Part shown: piece by piece, positions 35,275-45,635 of the stretch
Layout of the letters: the number at the start of each line of letters is the position of its first letter
How positions within the stretch are numbered: the first letter of the stretch is position 1
Origin: DASZMX01 sp035551475
GTDB taxonomy: Bacteria > Verrucomicrobiota > Verrucomicrobiia > Limisphaerales > Palsa-1400
Assembly: GCA_035551475.1 (NCBI GenBank)
Contig: DASZMX010000043.1
Coordinates: 1-64,000, forward strand
Length of the DNA: 64,000 nt
Direction: 5' to 3'
Notes under the pieces: generated by a model
Databases searched by the model: none
Seen by the model: the letters and a program-made list of their open reading frames with translations, nothing else
Told to the model about the DNA's origin: nothing
Made by a program: the position numbers and the translations under genes

Positions 35275-36141
35275 TTATATCGGTTCGCCTGAGCTTTGGG
35301 TTAATGCGTGATATTGCTGGATTAATTTCTTCGTGACTGGCCCCGGTTTCCCACTCCCAATCACTCTACCATCAATTTTCACGGCTGCAATCACCTCGGC
35401 GCCGGTGCCGGTGAGGAAGCATTCGTCGGCGTTGAACAAATCGTACCGGGTCAAATTGGGTTCGCTGACGGGCATGCCATTGCCGCGGGCCAATTCCATG
35501 ACGGTGTGGCGTGTGATGCCGTACAGTGCGCCGGCGGAAAGCGGCGGCGTCAATAATTGGCCTTCTTTGACGATGAAGATATTATCGCCGGTGCATTCGG
35601 CCACGAAACCTTCGGCGTTGAGCATGACCGCTTCTTCACAGCCGCCGTTGATGGCTTCAATTTTCGCCAGGATATTATTGAGGTAATTGAGCGATTTGAT
35701 CGCGGGATTGAGCGCGCTATGCAAATTGCGCGTGGTGGGCACGGTGATCAAATCGAGGCCGCGCTGATAAAACTCCGGCGGATAAAGCTGGATTTTGTCC
35801 GCAATAATGATGACGGACGGGCGTTTGCAGCGATGCGGATTAAGGCCAAGCGAACCGACGCCGCGCGTGACCACGAGGCGAATATAGCCGTCCCGCAACT
35901 TGTTGCGCCGGCAGGTTTCCGTGACGGCGGCCATCAATTCGGCGCGGGACATCGGCAGTTCGAGCAAAATCGCCTTGGCCGAATAAAAGAGACGGTCAAT
36001 GTGCTCCGCCAATTTGAAGACCCGGCCGTTGTACGCGCGAATCCCCTCAAAAACGCCGTCGCCATAGAGCAAGCCGTGGTCAAAGACGGACACCTTCGCC
36101 GTGCGCTCGTCAAAATATTTGCCGTCCAGAAAAATCTTCAT
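35275..36141 (-). CDS. ilvE: Branched-chain amino acid aminotransferase
   Basis: A fold-type IV PLP enzyme of 288 residues that transaminates Leu, Ile and Val. Typical blocks are DHGLLYGDGVFEGIRAY (21-37), RLVVTRG (88-94), the PLP lysine Lys149 in AIKSLNYLNN, and ECTGDNIFIV plus FLTGTGAEV near the end. ATG 36141 is used because it matches the common MKIFLDGK-type start; an in-frame ATG 24 bases upstream exists. D-amino acid transaminase or 4-amino-4-deoxychorismate lyase are less likely given the GVFEG-RAY motif. Confidence 0.9.
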   Translation of the reverse strand: MKIFLDGKYFDERTAKVSVFDHGLLYGDGVFEGIRAYNGRVFKLAEHIDRLFYSAKAILLELPMSRAELMAAVTETCRRNKLRDGYIRLVVTRGVGSLGLNPHRCKRPSVIIIADKIQLYPPEFYQRGLDLITVPTTRNLHSALNPAIKSLNYLNNILAKIEAINGGCEEAVMLNAEGFVAECTGDNIFIVKEGQLLTPPLSAGALYGITRHTVMELARGNGMPVSEPNLTRYDLFNADECFLTGTGAEVIAAVKIDGRVIGSGKPGPVTKKLIQQYHALTQSSGEPI

Positions 36142-36206
36142 CGGTTGCAAAAAGATTACGGGCAACCGGCGCGGCTGACAAGTTTAAGACGGCGCGCGGA
36201 GATTTT

Positions 36207-39200
36207 CTAAAAAGAAAGCCAGAGCAAAGGCTGCGTGATGGGAATATTGCGGCGGACCTCGGCGTTGGCGGGATCGGCGGGCAGACGCTGCCAGAGCGCC
36301 ACATAATCCGGCTGATGAAAAGCGAGGCCGGCAAAAAGGAGGCTCGGCTGGCGGGCGGGCCAGTCATTCCAGGCCTGCAAATCCGGCTTCAGGGGCCAGG
36401 TGGATTTGTCGGCAAGAAAAGGATAAAGATACTTGACAGCGAGGCCGAGGCCGCGCCCGTCCGGCAGCGTGAAATTCCAGAGATTGTCGGCCGGGGTGGA
36501 AAGTGTTTGACAGAGCATCGCCATGTTATCGAGCTGGAAAATGGAATAGCCGTAGGGCTTGGTGCGCTTGAGTTCGGCGGGGAAACTGCCGTCAGCGGCC
36601 ATTTGGTTGGGGATGAGAACCTCTTTGAATTGGCGCCGGCAAAGGTCGAGCTTGTCCTCGTCGCCGGAGAAGCGGGCGAAGACGGCCACCTGCAAATAAT
36701 AAGCGACGGCATGATTATTTTTGGCGGCGCCTTCCGCGCGGCCGTTTTTGCTCGTGACCATCCAATCGGCCAGGTCGCGAAACCATTTTTTCAGGCCGGC
36801 GACAAGCTCCGGCGAAAAGGCGGGCGACGATTGCAGGGCTGTCACCGCGGGGGGGATTTCGATGAGGTGCAAGCCGTCGATGATGCCCCAGCTTCGGCCG
36901 GAGTTGCGTCCGGGCACGGCCTGCGCGTATTGCAGGCTGGGGTTCATGCGCGTGGCGGGATCGAGAAAGAAAACGCGCAAAAGCTCCGCGGCTTTGGCGG
37001 CGTACCGATTGTCGCCGGTGATTTTATAGGCGGCGCCAAGGGCGGCCACGGCGTCGCGCAGTTCGCGAATGGCGAGGCGGTGGGCGGAGAAATTGTTGGG
37101 ATTGGAATCGCCATCGTGCTCGAGGTAGGGAAGGCCATTGGTCTTGGTGGGATCAGGCCACCAATAATCGCCGTTGGAATAGAAATCATGCGGGCCGCCT
37201 TCACTGAGCGGGGCGCGAGATTTGGTGACGGCTGGCGGATCGAGCGTTAGGGCGGCGTCGGCGGCTTTCAGGATGCGAGTCCGATCCAGCGCGCCGACAT
37301 CGATGGATACGGGCGGCGGATTGGTCAAGAAGAGGAATTGGGTGGGCAGACCGGCGCTTTGCACGCTGGCCACCGCGCGTGCGCCGGTGAAACGCAGGCT
37401 GATTCGGGCGCGGCCGTTGGCGAGTTGCACGACGCGCGAACCGGCGGCGGTTCCAAGGTCGTCCATTAATTCCGCATCGCCGGACACGCCAAAACGCACG
37501 GTGTTCATCGCATCGAGGCAGGGCGCTCCGTATTGATCGACGGCGCGCGCTTCGACGGTGGCGGGGCCAATGGAGCGCAAAGTGAGCGTGGCGGGTTTGC
37601 CCCAGGAATTTGTCTCGTAACCGACATTGATTTCGTCCGTGAGGCCGCCGGCGACGGCGCGCAGCGTGTTCGTGCCTTCATGAAATTTGACCATCCAATG
37701 CAAACCGGCGGCGGGAAAATCCGCGACGCGGCGCTGCTTCACGCCGGCGGAAACGCCGTTGACGAATAACTCCACTTCGCGGCAATTGGAAAAGACCTTG
37801 ACCTCTTTTTCCTCGTCCGGGCGGCCCCAGCGCACGGGCCAGCCGTGGCCAAAAATGTGCAGCATCGGCTGCTCGGCCCAATAGCTTTGGAAGATGTAAA
37901 AACTTTCCTTCGGCGCGCCGTCGCGCTCCAGCACGCCTTTTTGATTGACGTAAGGGACGGGATTTTCGGGGCGCAGCGGCGTGGCAAAATCCTTGATCAG
38001 CCATTGCGCCGTGCCGGTGAGGTTGGTCATCTGCTCCTGCTCTTTAAGATGCCAGTCAAATAAATTTGCAATGTAGCTTTCCGACCAATCGCCGTCCTTG
38101 GCGGCGCGGGCGCGGCCGCCCGTGGTTTTGTAGGCGCCGGCGGTTTCAGCGGCGCCCCGGCCCGTCGCAACGTCATGCAGAAACGCCTCGGGATCCTCGG
38201 AGAAACGGCCCGCATGACTGTCGCCGCCCCATTCGGCATGGAAGAAATGCGGCACGGCTTTGATCTCGCGCTCCAGGGCGCCGCGATACTCGCGGTAACG
38301 CCCGGAATACCAGCCGGCCCAGACACTCGGCGAATAAACGTCGGGAATGTCCGTGCAGAAATTGCAATAGCGAATGCAGGTTTGACGGGAAGGGTCCAAT
38401 TCGTGCGCGAGTTGGTTCAAGCTCGTCATGTAGGCGCGAATCGCCGTTTGGTCAAAAACGGGAAAATCGCCGGGCCAGCCGTTCTCGTTGCCGAGGCCCC
38501 ACATGATGACGGACGGATGGTTGAAGTGTTGATCGATCATGGCGGTGAGCATGTCGCGACCTTGCTGTTGATAGCGTTCGCCGCCGAGCCCGCCGCGGCA
38601 CCACGGAATTTCCTCCCAGACGAGGAGGCCGAGTTCGTCGCACAATTGCAGGACAAGCGGCGATTGCTGGTAATGCGCCAGACGGACGAAATTGGCGCCC
38701 ATGTTTTTGATTTGCCGAAAAGTGTCGCGGGTCACGTCATCGGGCACCGCGGCGCCGACCCCGGCGTGGTCCTGATGGTATTGCGTGCCGCGCAACAGCA
38801 GGCGCTCGCCATTGAGCTTGAACGGGCCGTGCTCCACCCATTCGAGGGAGCGCAAGCCGAAGGGTTCGGACATTTCCTGCGCGCCATTGCTATCTGTAAA
38901 CTTAACCGAGCAATGATAGAGAAGAGGCGTGCGCGGCGACCACCGTTGCGGGGCGGCGATGGCGCAGGCGGCGATCTCCTTCGCGCCCGTCCAGGCGGCA
39001 GTGGAAAAGTTCGTGGTATAAACCAATTTGCCCGAGGGATCGGTGACATTCAGGGCGAGTTGCACGGAGCCGCTGGCGGCGGCGGGGTTGTAGAGGCGGG
39101 CTTCGATTTTGATGGCGGCTGCGCCCGTGTCTCCCAGCGTGGGTTTTACATGCACTCGCGCGAGGGAAATTGCGGGCACACAGCGCAAGCTGACGTGCCG

Positions 39201-39740
39201 ATACAGCCCGCCGTAACGCATGAAATCACTTAAGTCCGAAGGGATTGATTCGGCGTCGCGGGAATTATCGCATTCGACCGCGAGATCAATATGGTTGGTG
39301 GCGCGGCGGACGGCGTCGGTGATATCAACCTCCCATTCATCGTAACCGCCGAGATGTTCGCCGACTTTTTCGAGCCCGACAAACACCTGCGATTTTTGGC
39401 CGGCGCCATCGAAATGGAGCAGGACGCGGCCGTCGGGAAAAGGATTCGTCACCGCGAGGAGCGTGCGATACCAGCCGGGGCCCTGGTAGTAGTGGCCGTC
39501 GGGATCGACGGCGTCGCGCGCGTTGAAGCAATGCGGCAGGGTGACGGGCGTCCACGCGACGTTATCGCTGGCTTTTTCGCCGCGCCAAATTTCCCAGACG
39601 CTGCCGAGGCCGCCCTGGTGATATTCCCAATGTTCGTCCAGGCGGGTGATCGTCGAGGCATCGGCGGCGCACAACGCCCGGGCCGCGAAAGCTGTCAACA
39701 GAATGAAAAGCGGGCGGCGAAGTCGGATGAGAAATGACAT
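36207..39740 (-). CDS. Secreted fusion of GH2 glycosidase and alginate-lyase-like domain
   Basis: An 1177-residue exported protein. After a signal peptide (1-26) comes a full glycoside hydrolase family 2 protein: sugar-binding domain, Ig-like domain and TIM barrel (about 30-790), with the acid/base Glu in LGNENGW and the presumed nucleophile Glu in HAEWGGDSHAG. A second domain (about 840-1160) matches the alginate_lyase superfamily: GGPHDFYSNGDYWWPDP, NPNNFSAHR, RSWGIIDG and KNNHAVAYYLQVA, with Tyr/His pairs expected at the lyase centre. Polysaccharide lyases of this kind act on alginate or glucuronan. ATG 39740 gives the signal peptide. The gene is divergent from a pectate-lyase-superfamily gene. 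Substrate is inferred to be a uronic-acid polymer. Confidence 0.86.
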   Translation of the reverse strand: MSFLIRLRRPLFILLTAFAARALCAADASTITRLDEHWEYHQGGLGSVWEIWRGEKASDNVAWTPVTLPHCFNARDAVDPDGHYYQGPGWYRTLLAVTNPFPDGRVLLHFDGAGQKSQVFVGLEKVGEHLGGYDEWEVDITDAVRRATNHIDLAVECDNSRDAESIPSDLSDFMRYGGLYRHVSLRCVPAISLARVHVKPTLGDTGAAAIKIEARLYNPAAASGSVQLALNVTDPSGKLVYTTNFSTAAWTGAKEIAACAIAAPQRWSPRTPLLYHCSVKFTDSNGAQEMSEPFGLRSLEWVEHGPFKLNGERLLLRGTQYHQDHAGVGAAVPDDVTRDTFRQIKNMGANFVRLAHYQQSPLVLQLCDELGLLVWEEIPWCRGGLGGERYQQQGRDMLTAMIDQHFNHPSVIMWGLGNENGWPGDFPVFDQTAIRAYMTSLNQLAHELDPSRQTCIRYCNFCTDIPDVYSPSVWAGWYSGRYREYRGALEREIKAVPHFFHAEWGGDSHAGRFSEDPEAFLHDVATGRGAAETAGAYKTTGGRARAAKDGDWSESYIANLFDWHLKEQEQMTNLTGTAQWLIKDFATPLRPENPVPYVNQKGVLERDGAPKESFYIFQSYWAEQPMLHIFGHGWPVRWGRPDEEKEVKVFSNCREVELFVNGVSAGVKQRRVADFPAAGLHWMVKFHEGTNTLRAVAGGLTDEINVGYETNSWGKPATLTLRSIGPATVEARAVDQYGAPCLDAMNTVRFGVSGDAELMDDLGTAAGSRVVQLANGRARISLRFTGARAVASVQSAGLPTQFLFLTNPPPVSIDVGALDRTRILKAADAALTLDPPAVTKSRAPLSEGGPHDFYSNGDYWWPDPTKTNGLPYLEHDGDSNPNNFSAHRLAIRELRDAVAALGAAYKITGDNRYAAKAAELLRVFFLDPATRMNPSLQYAQAVPGRNSGRSWGIIDGLHLIEIPPAVTALQSSPAFSPELVAGLKKWFRDLADWMVTSKNGRAEGAAKNNHAVAYYLQVAVFARFSGDEDKLDLCRRQFKEVLIPNQMAADGSFPAELKRTKPYGYSIFQLDNMAMLCQTLSTPADNLWNFTLPDGRGLGLAVKYLYPFLADKSTWPLKPDLQAWNDWPARQPSLLFAGLAFHQPDYVALWQRLPADPANAEVRRNIPITQPLLWLSF

Positions 39741-39835
39741 GGATGATTGGACAAGAATCTGGCGGTTTGGATTCAGATTCACATCACTCTTTTGAGGGGT
39801 GCGCGCGAGGGCGGACGGACGCACCATGAGCGAGC

Positions 39836-42493
39836 ATGTTCACCCCTGTTTACCGCGCGCGGCGCGTGGCTGCGGCCCTCGTGCTGGGAGCCGTATGCGC
39901 CGGGCCGGCGCGCGCTTGGCATAGCGCGCTTTATCCGGTCGATTGGCAGCCGCCCAGTGTGGCGGTGGGATTTGAGACCAACAAACTGATCCAGGATTTC
40001 TCGTATGCGGGTTATCATGCCGGCGAGGCGCCGATTCCGAATCGCACCGGGACCACTTACGACGTGAGCAAGGCCCCCTACAACGCCGACAAAACCGGCG
40101 CGCAAGATGCGACCACCGCCATTCAAAACGCGATCAATTCGGCCCAAGCCGCCGGGGGCGGCATCGTGTTTTTGCCCGCTGGCGTATATGCGGTCAAGCC
40201 GCCGGGCACGGCCAATTACGCCCTGCGCATCACTGCGGGCAACGTGGTCTTGCGCGGCGCCGGGGCGGGGCAAACGTTTCTCCTCAACACCAGCACGAAC
40301 ATGCGCAGCAAATCCATCGTGCTCGTCACGGGCCCGTCGGGCGCGGGATTTTATGCGTCGGGCACGGCGACGGCAACGATTCGCCAGGACTTGCTCGGGC
40401 CGGCGACGGTTCTTCCAGTCAATAACATCAATGGCATCCAGGCCGGCGATTGGGTGGCGGTGCGCGCGGATTGCACCGATGCCTGGATCACCGAACATAA
40501 CGAGCCGGATTGGATTGGTTACGGCGACGACCTGCAAGGCGTGGCGTATTTTCGGCAGGTGGTGTCAGTGTCCAGCGTCAGCAACACCATCACGATCGCG
40601 GCGCCCACGCGTTATTATTTGAAAACACGCGACAATGCGCGTGTCGTGCGCCTGGGATCGGCTCCCGCGCAGGAATGCGGCTTGGAGGATTTTTCGATTG
40701 GCAACGTGCAAGGTTCGGGGACGGGCTGGGGCGAGGACGATTACACGGATTCCACAAAGTCGGCTTACTATTCGCATGACTCGTATGCGATCAAGTTCTC
40801 CTACGCGCGCAATGGCTGGGTGCGCTCCGTGCAGACGTTCCAGGCGGCGGGCAATTCGACGACGTGCGATTTGTTGAGCAACGGCTTGCTGTTCGAGCAA
40901 TGCAGCCAAATGACGGCGACGAATTGCTCCTTCCAACGCCCGCAATATGGCGGCGGCGGCGGCAACGGTTATATGTATCGCATCAATAATGGCAACGAAT
41001 GCCTGATGGATAATTGCCATTCCACCTTCACACGGCACAGCTTTGTGCTCTCTTCGATGGCGTCGTCGGGAAATGTTTTTCACGAATGCGTGGACAAGGA
41101 TAGCGGCCACCAGACCGGCGACACCGGATCGCAAACCACGGCCGGCAGCAACAGCGATCATCACATGCACTTCAGCCACGGAAATCTAATTGACGCATGC
41201 ACGGGCGACAACAGCGTGTGGGAGGCGCGTTACCGGCCTTACGGCAGCCCGCCGCTGCACGACTTGACGGCGGCGCATAGCGTGTACTGGAACACCCAGG
41301 GCATCAACGGCGGGCCAAGCTACGTCGTGATGAGCGAGCAAAGCCGCTATGGCTACGTCATCGGCACGCGCGGCACGCGCACCGGTGTCAATCTTTCCAC
41401 GTATGGAGGGACCAAGTGCGATCCGCCGGATTACGTGGAAGGGACAGGGCAGGGCGGCACGCTGGAGCCGTTTTCGTTGTACGACGATCAACTGGCGCGC
41501 CGGTTGGGGCGCCCGCGCATCTTGCTGCCCGCCAGCATTGTCGTTCCCTTTCCCGCCAATAGCGTGCATTTGACAGCGGATCCCGGCGGAGCCGGGGCCA
41601 CCTGGCAGGTAATCTCGTCCACGGGCACGGTGATTTTTTCCGACGCCACGGTGACGAATCCGTTGGTCACATTTGGGGCGCGCGGCACAAATGTTTTGCA
41701 AATCACCACCAGCAACGCTGCCGCGCAAACGATGGTGATCCTGGCTCCTGATGCGCTCGTGACGACGAATCTCACCGCCACCGCCACCACCTACGTGCGG
41801 GACGGCGCGTATGCGGGCAGCAATTACGCGGGCGATGGGACATTGCAGGTGAAGGTGTCGCCGACGGCGGGGTTTAATCGCCGGGCTTTTCTGCGCTTCG
41901 ACGCGCCGTCGCTGGCATGGTCGGATTACAACCGGGCCATCCTGGAATTGTCCACGAGTTCGCCGCCGGCGGCGGGATCGCAGCCAACGTTGAACTTGAA
42001 TTTGGTTGCGGACAACACCTGGAATCCCGCGACCGTCACCTGGAACACGCAACCGGCGGCGGGGGCGTTGATTGCGAGTTGGGTGATGTCCACCACGGGC
42101 TTGGACCGCATCGATGTGACTGCGGCCGCGCCGCATTTCAACTTTCGCCTTTCCGCCGCCAGCGAGCCCGCGAATGACAATTATATTTTCACCGCGCCGC
42201 CGCAGCTCATGCTGGACAACACCAATACGAGCGTCGGGTTTGACGGCGCGGTTTCCGTGGCGCCAGCGAATGGCGGGGTGACGCTCCATTTTGCGCAACG
42301 CAAGCAATGGCCGGCCGACGATTATTACGTGATTGAAACCGCCCCGGCGTTGGACGCGGCGGATTGGGAGCCGGCGCCGGGCATCGATTTCACCGTGGCG
42401 GGCGACTTGGGCGACGCTTACCTGATGAACGCATTTATTCCGGTGGCGGCGGAACAGGCCTTCTATCGTTTTCGCGTGGTGCGGGGGAGTTAG
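39836..42493 (+). CDS. Secreted pectate-lyase-superfamily protein with DNRLRE domain and FYR C-terminus
   Basis: An 885-residue exported protein. It has a signal peptide (about 1-27), a right-handed beta-helix of the Pectate_lyase_3 type (about 75-560; [19 protein letters not shown] and FLPAGVY at its start), a DNRLRE-type domain (about 640-765: [33 protein letters not shown]) and a C-terminal module ending in AFYRFRV. DNRLRE domains are carbohydrate-binding-like in this setting. A tight set of Asp/Lys residues for a lyase centre was not confirmed, so the reaction is open. It lies back to back with the GH2-lyase fusion and is convergent with the prepilin-like gene. Confidence 0.85.
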   Translation: MFTPVYRARRVAAALVLGAVCAGPARAWHSALYPVDWQPPSVAVGFETNKLIQDFSYAGYHAGEAPIPNRTGTTYDVSKAPYNADKTGAQDATTAIQNAINSAQAAGGGIVFLPAGVYAVKPPGTANYALRITAGNVVLRGAGAGQTFLLNTSTNMRSKSIVLVTGPSGAGFYASGTATATIRQDLLGPATVLPVNNINGIQAGDWVAVRADCTDAWITEHNEPDWIGYGDDLQGVAYFRQVVSVSSVSNTITIAAPTRYYLKTRDNARVVRLGSAPAQECGLEDFSIGNVQGSGTGWGEDDYTDSTKSAYYSHDSYAIKFSYARNGWVRSVQTFQAAGNSTTCDLLSNGLLFEQCSQMTATNCSFQRPQYGGGGGNGYMYRINNGNECLMDNCHSTFTRHSFVLSSMASSGNVFHECVDKDSGHQTGDTGSQTTAGSNSDHHMHFSHGNLIDACTGDNSVWEARYRPYGSPPLHDLTAAHSVYWNTQGINGGPSYVVMSEQSRYGYVIGTRGTRTGVNLSTYGGTKCDPPDYVEGTGQGGTLEPFSLYDDQLARRLGRPRILLPASIVVPFPANSVHLTADPGGAGATWQVISSTGTVIFSDATVTNPLVTFGARGTNVLQITTSNAAAQTMVILAPDALVTTNLTATATTYVRDGAYAGSNYAGDGTLQVKVSPTAGFNRRAFLRFDAPSLAWSDYNRAILELSTSSPPAAGSQPTLNLNLVADNTWNPATVTWNTQPAAGALIASWVMSTTGLDRIDVTAAAPHFNFRLSAASEPANDNYIFTAPPQLMLDNTNTSVGFDGAVSVAPANGGVTLHFAQRKQWPADDYYVIETAPALDAADWEPAPGIDFTVAGDLGDAYLMNAFIPVAAEQAFYRFRVVRGS

Positions 42494-43284
42494 AACCAGT
42501 CCCAACGATTGTTGGACCATTGGCACCAGGATTTCATGTCCTGAAAACGGCGCCAGGCAACGTGCATGTCCATGTAAAGTATATTGCCGCCGGCGGGGAC
42601 GTTTCTGGCCATGTGGCTGCTGTTATAGCCGCGCGGCAGTTCGGTGGGATTGACGGTATAAACATGCGCGAACTTGTCCGTGAGCAACCCGGAACCCTCG
42701 GAGCAAACGACGTCGTTGATCAACTCGGTGGTGGAGAGGGAATAGAAATTAGTGAAGACCGCGCCCATTTTGACGATGAAACCTTTCTGGGCCTGCCCGC
42801 CGAGGCCAATGGGCGGCTTGACGATGGACGTGCTGTAGGTTTGTGTGCCGTCGCGGGAGAAAATCCATTCATAACTGGTGACGCGGCAGCCGCTGGAATA
42901 GTTCCACCAAAAATCGCTGTCCTGCACCGTGGTGAAGCCGCCGGGGCAATAGAAGATTTTGCGTTTGGCTCCGGAGCTGATGAGGGAATCGGCCATGTTA
43001 TGGCTCAAGTCCCAGATGGCGCTGCCAGGCGCCGGATCGGGCGTGGCGCCGGTGAGCACGACGCGCGGCAGTAAATTCTTGTTGTCATCCGCGTACATCT
43101 GGAGGGAGAGCCCAAGCTGCTTGAGATTATTGATGCAGGCGGTGCGCTTGGCGGTTTCCTTGGCCTTGGACAAGGCCGGCAACAGCAGCGAGGCGAGAAT
43201 GGCAATGATGGCGATGACGACCAGCAGTTCAATAAGCGTAAATCCCCGGGCGGGGCGAGAGACACGAGAGCGGAGTAGGATCAT
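42490..43284 (-). CDS. Type IV prepilin-like (pseudopilin) protein
   Basis: A 264-residue protein with a prepilin leader: the cleavage site G-FTLIELLV follows a short basic leader ([20 protein letters not shown], about 10-29), with the +5 Glu present. The body has the alternating Asn/Cys pattern of Verrucomicrobia/Planctomycetes prepilins ([19 protein letters not shown]), and a [21 protein letters not shown] segment like the His/Asp-rich end of DUF1559-type pseudopilins. It stands alone, with no pilus machinery nearby. The 146-base gap on its 5' side is shared with the kinase gene. Confidence 0.86.
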   Translation of the reverse strand: MILLRSRVSRPARGFTLIELLVVIAIIAILASLLLPALSKAKETAKRTACINNLKQLGLSLQMYADDNKNLLPRVVLTGATPDPAPGSAIWDLSHNMADSLISSGAKRKIFYCPGGFTTVQDSDFWWNYSSGCRVTSYEWIFSRDGTQTYSTSIVKPPIGLGGQAQKGFIVKMGAVFTNFYSLSTTELINDVVCSEGSGLLTDKFAHVYTVNPTELPRGYNSSHMARNVPAGGNILYMDMHVAWRRFQDMKSWCQWSNNRWDWF

Positions 43285-43430
43285 ATCGCGATTCGGGCTG
43301 ATTTGCCTCGGAGTATTCCATGACAAGCCCGCGCCAACATCGCTCTTTCGAGCGAGGCAAAAGGCCGCAATTTGCTGGACAATTCATCGCAGCAAAGCCA
43401 CATAGTCTTTTTCAAATGAGGCGCCTGATC

Positions 43431-45635
43431 ATGAACGCAAAATGGGTTGCCCTGCTCGCGCTGGCGCTGGCCGGAACCGCGGGCGCGGAGGAAGCCGTCT
43501 TGACCAACGCCGCCGATATCCTCGCGCTGCCCGCCAAGGAAGCCCGCCTCAGCCGCAAAGTGCGCGTGACCGGCGTCGTGACCGTGGCGGAGCCCAATTG
43601 GCATGGCAAATTTTTCGTGCAAGACGCGTCCGGCGGCGTATTTGTCAATCATACCAAAGGCGAGGCCCCCAAACCGGGCGACCTCGTGGAGGTGACGGGC
43701 GTGACGCACCCCGGCGGCTATGCGCCCGACGTCTCGCGCCCGACCTGGAAAAAATTGGGGACGGCGCCTTTGCCGGCGGCCCGCCCGATTACCGTGGAGC
43801 AATTGATGTCCGGGGCGGAGGACGGGCAGCGCGTGGAGGTGGCGGCGGTGGTGCGTTCGGCGCAGGTGGGCCCCACGCGCATGACGCTGGAGCTGGCCTC
43901 CGGCGGCAACCGTTTCCGCGCGTTTCCGCCCGTGATGACCAATCTCAACCCCCAGGAGCTGATCGGCGCGCAGGTGCGCATTCGCGGCACGGCGGCGGCG
44001 TCCTTCAATGCGCCGCTGCGGCACATCCTGACGATGGTGATGTTTGTGCCGCAGGCCTCAGATTTTATAATTGACCAATTGCCCGGCGACGCGATGGCGG
44101 AGGAGCCGCTCACGCCGCTGAATGGAATTGCGCAATACCGCCGCCGGCTGAGCCCGGATCCGCGCATCCGCGTCAAGGGCGTGGTCACCTATCAACGGCT
44201 GGGCGAGGATGTTTTTCTGCATGACAGCACGGGCGGCTTGCAGGTGAAGTCCTCGGAAACCAACCGTTTTGCGCCCGGCGAAGTGGTGGAAGCGGTGGGC
44301 TTCCCGGACCTGGAGCATTATCTGCCGGTGTTGCGGGACGCCACCATCACCCGCACATCTGAATCGCGCGAGCTGGTGCTGCCGAAGGAAGTCCCATTTG
44401 TGGAGCTGACCAACGGCGCGCACCACGCGGAGGCGATCACGCTGCGCGGCAAATTGATTGACAGCTCGCTTAAGCGCATTGGCACGGCGCGGGCGCGGCG
44501 GGGCGAAATGCGCAGTGTGCTGACGCTGCAAAACGGCAGTTTTCTCTTCATCGCGGAAGCGCCGGCGCTGGCCGGTTCGGCCGATCTGGCGTCCATTCCC
44601 ATCGGCAGCACGTTGGAGGTGTCGGGCATTTGCGAATTGCAGGTGGGCTCGGACGGCAAGGCCGACAGCATCCAAATCCTCGTGCCGACGCTGGAGGGAA
44701 TCCGCGTTTTGCAACGGCCGAGTTGGTGGACGCCCGAGCGTTTGCTCATGGTGCTGGGCGGCGTGGTGGCGGCGCTGGCTCTGGCCATGACCTGGGCCAT
44801 CATGATCATTCAAAAGAATTCCGCCTTGAAGGCTTCGATCGCCGACCGGATCGTGGCGCAGGAAGGGTTGCAGAAGGCGCACGATCTTTTGGAATCGCGC
44901 GTGCAGGAGCGCACCAAGCAATTGAAATTTGAGATGACCGCGCGCAAGGAGACGGAGGTGCAATTCAAGGCGACGCTGGCCGAGCGGACGCGCCTGGCGC
45001 AGGAGTTGCATGACACGCTGGAGCAAAGTTTGACCGGCATCGGCTTGCAATTGGACGCGAGCACCAAACTTTTTGAGCGCCAGCCCACCCGCGCCAGCCA
45101 CCATCTGGAAATCGCGCGCAATATGATGATCCAAAGCCAGAAGGAATTGCGGCGTTCCATCTGGGATTTGCGCTCCCGTGAATTGGAGCAATTTGATTTG
45201 CGCAGCGCCCTGCTGGCGAGCGGGCGGCAGACCGCCAACGGCGCGAACATCACCGTCGATGTGCAGACCGAGGGCGCCGTCTGTCCGCTCTCGGAAGTGG
45301 TGGAGGAAAATCTTTTGCGCATTGGCCAGGAGGCGCTGACCAACGTGGTCAAACATGCGGAGGCGCGGAGCGTGCGCATGACGCTGGCGTTTCATCCGGC
45401 GTGCGTGATTTTGAAAATCAAGGACGATGGCAAAGGCTTTGCCGCCGGGCAGGTGATTGGGGCGGTCGAAGGGCATTATGGCTTGGTCGGCATGCAGGAG
45501 CGCTCCAAACGGCTGAACGGCACGCTCACCATTGAAAGCTCCTCCACGGCGGGCACGTGCGTGCAGGTTGAGATTCCGTTTTTGCCGGCGGTGCGGGAAG
45601 AACGGCCGCCGTCGGATCTGGCCGAGTTGGCATGA
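43431..45635 (+). CDS. Membrane sensor histidine kinase (HisKA_3) with periplasmic OB-like repeats
   Basis: A 734-residue kinase with a signal peptide (1-19). The large periplasmic part (about 30-430) contains three OB-fold-like repeats (VRVTGVVTVAE with FFVQDASGG; VRVKGVVTYQR with FLHDSTGG; ITLRGKLID with VLTLQNGS). One transmembrane helix (about 438-460), a coiled coil, and a HisKA_3 dimerisation domain with phosphorylated His527 (ELHDTLEQ) follow, then a HATPase_c domain with IGQEALTNVVKHA and DDGKGF. GAGG is found 9 bases before ATG 43431; ATG 43416 is an alternative. The stop overlaps the response regulator start (ATGA), so the two are a cognate pair. Confidence 0.92.
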   Translation: MNAKWVALLALALAGTAGAEEAVLTNAADILALPAKEARLSRKVRVTGVVTVAEPNWHGKFFVQDASGGVFVNHTKGEAPKPGDLVEVTGVTHPGGYAPDVSRPTWKKLGTAPLPAARPITVEQLMSGAEDGQRVEVAAVVRSAQVGPTRMTLELASGGNRFRAFPPVMTNLNPQELIGAQVRIRGTAAASFNAPLRHILTMVMFVPQASDFIIDQLPGDAMAEEPLTPLNGIAQYRRRLSPDPRIRVKGVVTYQRLGEDVFLHDSTGGLQVKSSETNRFAPGEVVEAVGFPDLEHYLPVLRDATITRTSESRELVLPKEVPFVELTNGAHHAEAITLRGKLIDSSLKRIGTARARRGEMRSVLTLQNGSFLFIAEAPALAGSADLASIPIGSTLEVSGICELQVGSDGKADSIQILVPTLEGIRVLQRPSWWTPERLLMVLGGVVAALALAMTWAIMIIQKNSALKASIADRIVAQEGLQKAHDLLESRVQERTKQLKFEMTARKETEVQFKATLAERTRLAQELHDTLEQSLTGIGLQLDASTKLFERQPTRASHHLEIARNMMIQSQKELRRSIWDLRSRELEQFDLRSALLASGRQTANGANITVDVQTEGAVCPLSEVVEENLLRIGQEALTNVVKHAEARSVRMTLAFHPACVILKIKDDGKGFAAGQVIGAVEGHYGLVGMQERSKRLNGTLTIESSSTAGTCVQVEIPFLPAVREERPPSDLAELA

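Noticed and set aside
36207..39740. Reading the GH2-lyase protein as two genes joined by a sequencing error
   Set aside because: The frame is open through the linker, with no stop or start signal near the junction. The fusion is therefore reported as seen, with the possibility of error noted in the finding.
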